Source: Gemmatimonadota bacterium (GTDB lineage: Bacteria > Latescibacterota > UBA2968 > UBA8231). From it: DNA of 20,547 bases. Positions within the stretch are counted from its first letter, which is position 1; every line of letters begins with the position of its first letter. The stretch spans positions 1 to 20,547 of the forward strand of contig VXOR01000096.1 in assembly GCA_009840005.1 (NCBI GenBank). Reading direction: 5' to 3'. The notes under the pieces are model-generated. The model did no database searches. It was not told where the DNA came from and saw only the letters and a list, made by a program, of their open reading frames with translations. This document shows positions 9,299-15,594 of the stretch, one piece after another. A program made the translations under genes and the position numbers.

Positions 9299-10419
9299 AA
9301 GTCCACATCCGCGACAAAGAAGCCTTACTGGCCGTTTCCCCTGCTGCCCTATCGGCCTACGCCCGCGCCGCTAGCTGGAAGAAAACAGAAGCCTTTGGCG
9401 ATCACTCTGACGTATATCAGGCAACCGGCCTGCCAGAGATTATCCTGCCCCGAACGCAGAGTCTCGGCGACTACGCCAACGTCGTATCGCGCCTCATTGA
9501 GATCTTCGCCGCTGCCGCGGAAATGGATGAACTCGCACTATACCGCGACTTGGTCACCGCCGACCGCGACGTGATCCGGGTGCGAGCCACCGAGGGCGAC
9601 CGCGCAGGCACTGTGTCAGTAAATGACGGCGTCAACCTCATGGACGGAGCACGCGACCTGCTGCTCGCCGCGGCCTGCTCGCTTAAGGATCCGCGCCCTA
9701 TCTACCGCCCGGGCGCAAACAAAGAGGCCAGTGACTACTTAGATCGGGTGCGCTTGGGACAAACCGAACAGGGTAGCTTTGTCGTGGCGCTGTTGTCCCC
9801 GGTAGTGCCCCCGCCAATGCAGGCATCTCTCTCCGCTAATTGGTCCTCGGACGACGACCCGATAGAGCGGAAAGTGACCAAGCGCCTCGTCGGTGCATTG
9901 CGGACGACGCACGAGGCCACCGAGAGCGCCACTAGGGGGGATATGGGGTTCTTTTTCAGCTCGGTAGGCAATGGCGTCAGTGCCAACTTGTGCGAGTCTC
10001 TCGTCAAACTCATCGGCCCCTTTCCAACTCTGGACATCGGTGTAGTTTGGGCGCAAACCCGCCCGACGCATACCGCACGAGATACCGTCCAATTCACCCA
10101 GGGTGATGCGCCTATCCTGCGCGAGGCTGCGCGGTTGCTGCGGGTACGAGGGCCAGAACCCAATGTGCGTCTATTTGGTTTTGTGCAGCGAATGAAGCGC
10201 GACGAATCGGAAGCCGACGGAACGATTGCGCTGCGAGCGCATATAGATGGCCAAAACCAATCCGTCACCGCTGTCCTACAACACTCCGACTACGGACGAG
10301 CCGTTCAGGCCCACCAAGCTAGGGAACCTATTATTATGGAGGGCGATCTCGAACGAGTCGGCCAGCGATGGAAGTTGCTCAATGCCCGCATCACTGAGGT
10401 CATCCACGACGAAGCGTAG
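9295..10419 (+). CDS. Unrecognised 374-residue protein coupled to the DUF4365 gene
   Basis: I do not recognise this family. The 374 residues are soluble, with no signal peptide or membrane segment. The N-terminal third is alpha-helical in character and ends with a basic/acidic stretch around residue 100. A middle region has VVALLSPVVPPP (about 163-174) and a Ser/Gly-rich FFFSSVGNGVSANL. The last 85 residues alternate strands in a way that resembles a small beta-barrel, possibly OB-like (VRLFGFVQRMKRD ... IIMEGDLERVGQRWKL). That fold reading is by eye only. Its ATG overlaps the DUF4365 stop by 4 bases and AGAGGAAAG lies just upstream, which argues for translational coupling and a shared function. 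It could be a partner or specificity subunit of the nuclease-like protein. Confidence 0.75.
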   Translation: MKVHIRDKEALLAVSPAALSAYARAASWKKTEAFGDHSDVYQATGLPEIILPRTQSLGDYANVVSRLIEIFAAAAEMDELALYRDLVTADRDVIRVRATEGDRAGTVSVNDGVNLMDGARDLLLAAACSLKDPRPIYRPGANKEASDYLDRVRLGQTEQGSFVVALLSPVVPPPMQASLSANWSSDDDPIERKVTKRLVGALRTTHEATESATRGDMGFFFSSVGNGVSANLCESLVKLIGPFPTLDIGVVWAQTRPTHTARDTVQFTQGDAPILREAARLLRVRGPEPNVRLFGFVQRMKRDESEADGTIALRAHIDGQNQSVTAVLQHSDYGRAVQAHQAREPIIMEGDLERVGQRWKLLNARITEVIHDEA

Positions 10420-10482
10420 GATCATCGCCTTCGGCCAGCCGCTCCAGCACTAACACCGCTTCTTTAATCGTCTGGCCAAGGA

Positions 10483-10914
10483 ATAACTTCTACCGTCCAA
10501 TACGAACAAGTACCACGCGCCAGTAACCAGCAGAGGCTACAACTGTCGCTCACACAAGAAAATCCGCGAAAAATCCACAAAGACTATTCGCGCCGGATTG
10601 AAGTACTGCGCAGCGACGCCGAGGACGATGGCTTTGTACTGAACGAGGTTTCCGAAAGGGATTTTTGGCAGTATATCAGGTCGATACCCTTTGCACAAAA
10701 AGCGGGGCTGGTACTTGTGGATAATGGAAATCTACGCGCCGTTTGGAAAGGCGATGATGAGAGTCACCTTGGGATTCAGTTCCTCGGCAACCAGTGGGTG
10801 GAGTACGTCATCTTCAAACATCGTCCAAGCACCAGCGATGTTGCGCGAGTAGCTGGCCGCGACACGCTTGATGGGGTAAAAAGACAGATTGATGCTTTTG
10901 ACCTCGCATCGTGA
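10483..10914 (+). CDS. Third cassette gene, unknown function, start codon missing or non-canonical
   Basis: The frame is open from 10468 to the TGA at 10912-10914, about 148 codons. The text looks protein-like throughout: SNQQRLQLSLTQENPRKIHK, then FWQYIRSIPFAQKAGLVLVD, then HLGIQFLGNQWVEYVIFK. The only in-frame ATG/GTG/TTG is a GTG at 10717, which would cut off the first half. The natural start position looks like the ATA at 10483 (ITSTVQYEQ), right after an AAGGA that is too close to act as its ribosome site. Either ATA or another rare codon is used (CTG at 10543 is an option), or an ATG has mutated and the gene is a fresh pseudogene. It lies 63 bases after the 374-residue gene on the same strand, so it is probably part of the cassette. 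No known family is recognised. Confidence 0.6.
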   Translation: MTSTVQYEQVPRASNQQRLQLSLTQENPRKIHKDYSRRIEVLRSDAEDDGFVLNEVSERDFWQYIRSIPFAQKAGLVLVDNGNLRAVWKGDDESHLGIQFLGNQWVEYVIFKHRPSTSDVARVAGRDTLDGVKRQIDAFDLAS

Positions 10915-10932
10915 TGACTAGCCGCAAGCGTT

Positions 10933-11832
10933 TCACCCCCTTCTGCCCAGCCGCTCCAACGCCAAAACCAGCACAACGCCCACCGCAATCAATCCCAAGC
11001 TCAGCCAAGCCTCGCCGTTGAATTCCTGCGGCCACGCGCATTCGTAGCTCCCTTCCTCTAGCGCGTTGCGGAACGGCCACACCTTGCGCAGGGACCCCAA
11101 CATCAATCCCACCAAAAAGGCCATGGTGCCGGCGCGAAAGCGGCTCAGCAGGTGCTTGAGCAGCCGAGAGAAACCCAGCAGACCGATAACTCCCCCAATG
11201 CCGAAGAGGGCCAAGATCGCCCAATCGAACTCGTGTACCGCGGTCAACACCTGCTTGTATTTGCCCATGACCACTAACAGAAACGAGCCGCTAATCCCCG
11301 GCAGAATCATCGCGCAGATAGCCACCATGCCAGCCAGCGCAAACTTATAGCCCTCCACCCCAGTCTCGACCGGCACCAACGTAGTGATGGCATAGCCAAC
11401 TACTGCGCCGACAACCGTCAGCCCCCACTGCGCCGGCCCCCATCCGGCAACCTGCCGAGCGACCACGAGCGCACTGGCCAAGATCAATCCAGTGAAAAAG
11501 CCCCATACGGGCTGGGGATGCGCTGCCAGCAGCCAAGTTATGAACTTGGCCAGCGAGACAATAGCCAAACCCACGCCGCACAGCAGCGGCACCAGAAAGG
11601 GAGCATTGACGCGGTGCAACACCTCGATCAAGCGTCCCCGCACCAAGGCACTCACGAGCCGTTGATCGACTGCGGCAATCGTCCCGACCAACTCGTCGTA
11701 AATGCCCGTAATCAAGGCAATCGTCCCCCCGGAAACCCCGGGAATCACATCGGCCGTGCCCATACACAGCCCGCGTAAGACCAGTCCGGGTGCGCGGCGT
11801 CGGCCTTCGGCTAGCAACTCACTTTTTTTCAC
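10933..11832 (-). CDS. popT: DUF368 membrane protein, PopT-type undecaprenyl-phosphate transporter
   Basis: Integral membrane protein of the DUF368 family, members of which have been shown to flip undecaprenyl phosphate back across the membrane for reuse in cell-wall synthesis. The hallmark is two related re-entrant motifs, ADVIPGVSGGTIAL (about 28-41) and AMILPGISGSFLLVVMG (about 175-191), placed in repeat halves. About eight hydrophobic segments can be counted. The TTG at 11835 is possible, but a GGAG lies 7 bases before the GTG at 11832, so GTG is preferred (about 299 residues). A promoter-like pair lies upstream. Its 3' end is 18 bases from the convergent cassette gene. The symbol is given for the family; the family call is firm. 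Confidence 0.88.
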   Translation of the reverse strand: MKKSELLAEGRRRAPGLVLRGLCMGTADVIPGVSGGTIALITGIYDELVGTIAAVDQRLVSALVRGRLIEVLHRVNAPFLVPLLCGVGLAIVSLAKFITWLLAAHPQPVWGFFTGLILASALVVARQVAGWGPAQWGLTVVGAVVGYAITTLVPVETGVEGYKFALAGMVAICAMILPGISGSFLLVVMGKYKQVLTAVHEFDWAILALFGIGGVIGLLGFSRLLKHLLSRFRAGTMAFLVGLMLGSLRKVWPFRNALEEGSYECAWPQEFNGEAWLSLGLIAVGVVLVLALERLGRRG

Positions 11833-11878
11833 CAAACAGCTCCATCTGCGCGGGACTTCATAGGGTGACAGCGATCCT

Positions 11879-11908
11879 TTTTAAGTGAACCGAACGGGTT
11901 TGTATCAA
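11879..11908 (-). promoter_or_regulatory. Possible sigma70 promoter for the DUF368 gene
   Basis: On the minus strand TTGATA (11908-11903) is followed after 18 bases by TTAAAA (11884-11879), about 47 bases before the GTG start. The -35 matches 5 of 6 consensus bases; the -10 matches only about half. Confidence 0.35.
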
Positions 11909-11965
11909 CGCACACAACAGTCGTGACGGCAGGTCAGCTTGATACCGATACAGCGAGAGGATTCC

Positions 11966-11994
11966 TTGACACAGGATGTGCTTGAACGTACGAA
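11966..11994 (+). promoter_or_regulatory. Orphan promoter-like pair pointing away from any gene
   Basis: A perfect TTGACA (11966-11971) is followed after 17 bases by a poor -10, TACGAA. It faces the plus strand, where no gene begins for more than 7 kb, so it could drive a short or antisense RNA across the HNH gene or be chance. The rest of the 295-base gap (11833-12127) shows only the minus-strand promoter candidate. Confidence 0.2.
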
Positions 11995-12127
11995 TAACCT
12001 AGACTGCACTGCAACTTATAACTGGTGTCATGTAGTAAAGGGCTCGACCGAGAAGGCGGTTACTGCCTAGGCTCTGATCGCTGACTTGATAGAATATGAT
12101 TGTGCATCAGGCACATCGTGCTGTTCG

Positions 12128-13168
12128 TCATCCATGGGGATTGCTCTGCCAAACTTTTTTATGAATCTTATCCATAATCGAATCAAACTTGCTTTTTGAC
12201 GGTTCTCTCTTCCATTCAAGTTTGGCCAGATCATATTTTTCTTTAAAATCTCCTTTCAGTTTTCGATGGATAAATCCATGTACCTGAACACACAATCCTA
12301 TAACGTTTTCATTATGATACATCAGATTAGAATCTTCTTTTCGGGGTATTAGATGGTGAAGATCTGTCGGTTCGCGTCCACAATAATGACAAACATCATA
12401 ATTGACATCTGGGTTTTGATTTTTGAGTCTGTTACTATTCCAATTGAGATCATTGTCTGTTGATGATATTTCAGGGTCAAATATATTAGCAACTGCACCC
12501 CTTATCTTACCGATACTCAAGCGGCTAATGTCCCTATCGTTAATACCGTAGTCCAGCAAATTCTTACGACTTAAAATATCTGGATCATCTCTCAATATGA
12601 CAAATTGTTCCTTCAGTTGTTGCTTTGTATATTTCCCATTTATAGCCTCATTAAAAAGATAAATTTCGGATATAACATAGGCCATTCGCTGCAAATTTAT
12701 CTCCCCTGTTTTGGAATGCAAGAATTGTTCGGGGAACAGCGCATGTTTCCTACAGTATTTTTCTCTAGGATAAACATGAAATATCAGAAAACTTATTATA
12801 GAACCGTGTTTTTTTATCCATGTTTCGTAGAAATCTAGATTACTAATATGACTCCTGAATCTGTCATATCCTCGTTTCTCCAAGTCTTGCAGAGTCAGTT
12901 CGCGCAATTTCTTTGGTGCATTAGGCTCTTCTAAATTTATATTGATTTCTCGCTCGATAAAATACTTCCACATTGCTTTTATCGATTCACTTCTATCTTC
13001 CGGTTTCATTCTATCTCGGAGCTTTAAGCGGTTGTATTCTTCATTGAAACGGCGATTTCGCCTGAGAAAATCATCAGCTTTATTGCCAATACGGAACTTT
13101 TTCTTCACTAATCCCGTTGGTGCCCAAGCATTACTAATCCACCATCTCTTCCATTCTCCATTAGACAC
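12128..13168 (-). CDS. HNH endonuclease-like protein in an AT-rich island
   Basis: A 346-residue protein with a C-terminal HNH/beta-beta-alpha-metal nuclease domain. Seen: CHYCG (C260, C263), then DLHHLIPRKEDS (H271, H272), then NENVIGLC (N288, C293), and H297 and H301 in VHGFIHRK. In most zinc-bound HNH proteins the last strand reads LCxxCH. Here V296 stands where the fourth zinc cysteine is expected, so metal binding may be altered. The N-terminal 250 residues are basic, helical and unrecognised. The start is a GTG at 13168, supported by GGAG 8 bases upstream; an in-frame TGA near 13259 blocks longer versions. The base composition is plainly AT-rich compared with the GC-rich neighbours, and codon use differs accordingly. 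It was probably acquired; a free-standing restriction or homing-type nuclease is the likely class. Confidence 0.75.
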   Translation of the reverse strand: MSNGEWKRWWISNAWAPTGLVKKKFRIGNKADDFLRRNRRFNEEYNRLKLRDRMKPEDRSESIKAMWKYFIEREININLEEPNAPKKLRELTLQDLEKRGYDRFRSHISNLDFYETWIKKHGSIISFLIFHVYPREKYCRKHALFPEQFLHSKTGEINLQRMAYVISEIYLFNEAINGKYTKQQLKEQFVILRDDPDILSRKNLLDYGINDRDISRLSIGKIRGAVANIFDPEISSTDNDLNWNSNRLKNQNPDVNYDVCHYCGREPTDLHHLIPRKEDSNLMYHNENVIGLCVQVHGFIHRKLKGDFKEKYDLAKLEWKREPSKSKFDSIMDKIHKKVWQSNPHG

Positions 13169-13349
13169 GATACGTTCTCCAGTCTGCTTTGGATTGCATA
13201 AATATGGGTAAAGTTTCCGTTGCCTGCTGATACATTGTATATGTCCTCTCCAGTGTGCGCCTCATCTCTGGATAATACCCGGACATCCCGATGTATAGAA
13301 AACACTCAGGGAAGATGATAGGGGCTTCCAAGCAATCTTGCAAACCCAT
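13161..13349 (-). CDS. Possible small ORF overlapping the HNH gene start
   Basis: A 62-codon frame from an ATG at 13349 to a TAA at 13161-13163, ending 8 bases inside the HNH gene. A TAG lies just upstream of its ATG, so it cannot be longer. The product (IFPECFLYIGMSGYYPEMRR near the middle) resembles nothing I know. Its composition matches the AT-richer island. Overlap with the HNH start would allow coupling, but no strong ribosome site is seen. Confidence 0.3.
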   Translation of the reverse strand: MGLQDCLEAPIIFPECFLYIGMSGYYPEMRRTLERTYTMYQQATETLPIFMQSKADWRTYRV

Positions 13350-13380
13350 TGATCCGAACTACCTCATCCGATCTAATAAC

Positions 13381-14481
13381 CTAGTGCTGGTCTCGTCGCA
13401 TGAATTCCACGATCCGGCGATCGGCTCGCGGCAGCGCGAAGTCGTCCAACGCTTCCGGCGCAACCCAACGCCAAGCAGCGCAACCCAACGCTTGGGGAGT
13501 GCCGCTTATATAGCGGGCGGCAAAAGCATGCAAGGTGATGCTAAAATGCGAATAGGCGTGATCCACGCTCGTCAGACGCGCACCTACCTCGATTTCAATG
13601 CCCAATTCCTCGCGGATCTCGCGCACCAAGCATTCGGGCAGGGATTCACCGGGCTCCTGCTTGCCCCCGGGAAATTCCCACAGGCCGCCGAGCATCCCCT
13701 CGGCCGGCCGCTGGGCAATTAGCAACTCGTCGCCCTTGCGAATCAGGCCAGCCGCCACCTGATAATGCGGCCTCTGTTTCCTAGGTGCCTTGCGCGGCAG
13801 CGTGGCCGGATCGCTTAGTTCGGCCTTGGCCCGGCACCAGTCGCCGACCGGACACGTCGGACAAGAAGGGCTTTGCGGCGTGCAGACCCGCGACCCTAAC
13901 TCCATCATCGCCTGATTGAAGTCGCCAGCCTCGCCCCGAGCCAGCAGGACTTCTCCAGCAGCGATGAGCTGCGCCTTGACGTGGGCGCGGGTCGGCTCTT
14001 CTTCAATCCGCAACAAGCGGCAGAGCACGCGAGTTACATTGCCATCGAGCACCGGGTGGTCGCGATCAAAGGCAATGCTGCTGACGGCCGCGGCCGTGTA
14101 TTGGCCAATGCCCGGCAGTTCGATCAGCTCTTGGTACGTATCCGGTATGCGGCCTCCTAAATCAAAGGCCATGCGCTTGGCCGCCTTGTGCATGTTGCGC
14201 GCTCGCGCATAGTAGCCCAAACCCTCCCAGACCTTGAGCACTTGGTCCTCGGAAGCAGCGGCCAGCGCTTGAAGCGTGGGAAATGCGCTAATAAAACGCT
14301 CAAAATAAGGGGCCATCTGATCCACCCGGGTCTGTTGCAACATGACCTCGGATACCCAGACGTGATAGGGATTGCCGCTGTCGCGCCAGCTCGTCTGCCG
14401 CTTGTTTTGGCGATACCAAGCCAAGAGCCGAGCGCGGAAGGCGCTGAGCGCATCCTGATCGTCGAGCAAGCTGCGGCTCAA
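13381..14481 (-). CDS. mutY: A/G-specific adenine DNA glycosylase
   Basis: Base-excision repair enzyme that removes adenine mispaired with 8-oxoguanine. The 366 residues show the helix-hairpin-helix LPGIGQYTAAA (about 122-132), the catalytic glutamate in SEVMLQQTRVDQM (E45) and the catalytic aspartate in VLDGNVTRVL (D146). The 4Fe-4S cluster motif is C200-x6-C207-x2-C210-x5-C216. A C-terminal NUDIX-like 8-oxoG recognition domain (about 235-350) contains LWEFPGGKQEPGE and REIREELGIEIE. The start is TTG at 14481, overlapping the TGA of the upstream peptidase gene (TTGA). A GAGGGGG stretch just before it supports this unusual start, and no ATG lies near enough to replace it. It is the last gene of the minus-strand run. 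Confidence 0.95.
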   Translation of the reverse strand: MSRSLLDDQDALSAFRARLLAWYRQNKRQTSWRDSGNPYHVWVSEVMLQQTRVDQMAPYFERFISAFPTLQALAAASEDQVLKVWEGLGYYARARNMHKAAKRMAFDLGGRIPDTYQELIELPGIGQYTAAAVSSIAFDRDHPVLDGNVTRVLCRLLRIEEEPTRAHVKAQLIAAGEVLLARGEAGDFNQAMMELGSRVCTPQSPSCPTCPVGDWCRAKAELSDPATLPRKAPRKQRPHYQVAAGLIRKGDELLIAQRPAEGMLGGLWEFPGGKQEPGESLPECLVREIREELGIEIEVGARLTSVDHAYSHFSITLHAFAARYISGTPQALGCAAWRWVAPEALDDFALPRADRRIVEFMRRDQH

Positions 14482-15497
14482 TCGTCCCCCTCTTCCAACC
14501 AGCCGGTCTGCGGCATGGCTTTGAGATCTCCGACCGTCTCAGCGGCTAAGAGGGCATCGACGACCGAGTCCTCGGCAGCCGCAGCTCCAGCGGCAAAGAG
14601 CGAATAGAGCTTTTCTTCTCCTACTATCTTCACAGGTGCGTCCGGCTCTTGGATAATGCCCGTAGTGGAAAAGGCGAGGACGAGCCCCTCGCGCGTATGC
14701 GGGTTCCACAAACCCGTCCGCGCCAGCCCCAGTGCGGCGCGGCCAGCCAACCGCTCTAGTTGACGCGGAATCAGGGGCGCGTCCGTAGCCACGACCGCGG
14801 CAAAGGTCTGCGGTCCCTCAGTCCGCTCGCCCACCGGTAGGACGCGACCGTCCCAATACAACTCGCGCCCTCCGTTGACCGCAGCCAGCACCCCCAGCGC
14901 GTATTCGCCGGCCCGGCGCGAGGCCGTACCGACGCCGCCCTTGTAGCCAAAGGCCTGCAATCCGCCGCCGACTCCAGCATTGCCCGTGGGCACCACGCTG
15001 CCAGCACTCGCCAACGCCTCGTCTGCGTGGGCGTGCGTCAGGACCTTGCGCACGAGCGCGGGGTCGTTGACAGCCGTGTCGTCGATCCCCACGACCACCG
15101 GCGGCCAGCCAGCCACGGTCGATAGTCCAGTGTCGCGGCCCAAGCTGTGGCGAATTAAGGATTCGTACACCCGGCCGACGACCGGGGTCGGGGCAAGGAC
15201 AATGGGCGAGGAAAAGGTGCCGAAGTCTTCGGCGACCCCCAGGCCGCTCATGGCGTCGCCGTCGTCTATGGAGAAGCGACCGATAAACAGCTTGCGCTCT
15301 TCTACCGAGGCCGGATACGGGACGATAGCAGTAAGGCCGGTGTGCAGGCTTCGACGGCTCGGCTGAGCTCGCCGAACGCCTGAGCTCAGCCGAAGGTCGG
15401 GCGTGCGGATATCCACGTAGCCCACGCTAACTCCAGCCACATCGACAATGGCGTTGTGCGGCCCCGCCGCATCTCCCGCTAGGCGCGTGCGATTCAT
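14478..15497 (-). CDS. P1-family (DmpA-like) aminopeptidase/hydrolase, Thr at the nucleophile position
   Basis: Ntn-type self-cleaving hydrolase of the P1/DmpA family (MEROPS S58 type: D-stereospecific aminopeptidases, beta-peptidyl aminopeptidases and esterases). Seen in the 339 residues: the N-terminal GPHNAIVDVAGVSVGYVDI, the Gly-rich VPTGNAGVGGGLQAFGYKGG followed by VGTASR, and the conserved VATDAPLIPRQL. In DmpA the chain is cut before a serine six residues ahead of the ATD motif. At that position this protein has T231 in GPQTFAAVVATD, preceded by Gln rather than Gly. Residues about 35-50 are encoded by a palindromic insert that its paralogue lacks. There is no signal peptide, so it is probably cytoplasmic. 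It is coupled to mutY by a start/stop overlap. The natural substrate is unknown. Confidence 0.85.
   Translation of the reverse strand: MNRTRLAGDAAGPHNAIVDVAGVSVGYVDIRTPDLRLSSGVRRAQPSRRSLHTGLTAIVPYPASVEERKLFIGRFSIDDGDAMSGLGVAEDFGTFSSPIVLAPTPVVGRVYESLIRHSLGRDTGLSTVAGWPPVVVGIDDTAVNDPALVRKVLTHAHADEALASAGSVVPTGNAGVGGGLQAFGYKGGVGTASRRAGEYALGVLAAVNGGRELYWDGRVLPVGERTEGPQTFAAVVATDAPLIPRQLERLAGRAALGLARTGLWNPHTREGLVLAFSTTGIIQEPDAPVKIVGEEKLYSLFAAGAAAAEDSVVDALLAAETVGDLKAMPQTGWLEEGDD
15349..15397 (-). repeat. Palindromic element inserted in frame within the P1 peptidase gene
   Basis: The perfect 12-base arms TCGGCTGAGCTC (15359-15370) and GAGCTCAGCCGA (15382-15393) enclose an 11-base loop. Outside them lie CTTCG and CGAAG ends. 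The 19 bases at 15379-15397 match 16477-16495 in the paralogous gene at 17 positions, in the same orientation. Between the shared VG and TG residues this peptidase is exactly 14 residues longer than its paralogue, and the extra residues are encoded here. Confidence 0.7.
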
Positions 15498-15542
15498 TTA
15501 GGACTTGAACGTCCGAGATGTGGATCGTCTTGTTCTACCCTG

Positions 15543-15570
15543 CTGCGTCTATCTGCGTCCATCTGCGGAT
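15543..15570 (+). repeat. Short tandem repeat of about 10 bases between the P1 peptidase genes
   Basis: Nearly three copies of ATCTGCGTCC: CTGCGTCT, ATCTGCGTCC and ATCTGCGGAT. It lies in the 97-base gap between the two peptidase genes. Repeats of this type are scattered between genes in several uncultured lineages. Confidence 0.55.
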
Positions 15571-15594
15571 CACCTTGCAAATCATGTAGGACTG

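Noticed and set aside
13458..13491. 14-base direct repeat GCGCAACCCAACGC, 20 bases apart, in mutY
   Set aside because: It lies in the C-terminal domain with normal coding text and a period that is not a multiple of three. Probably chance from codon bias.
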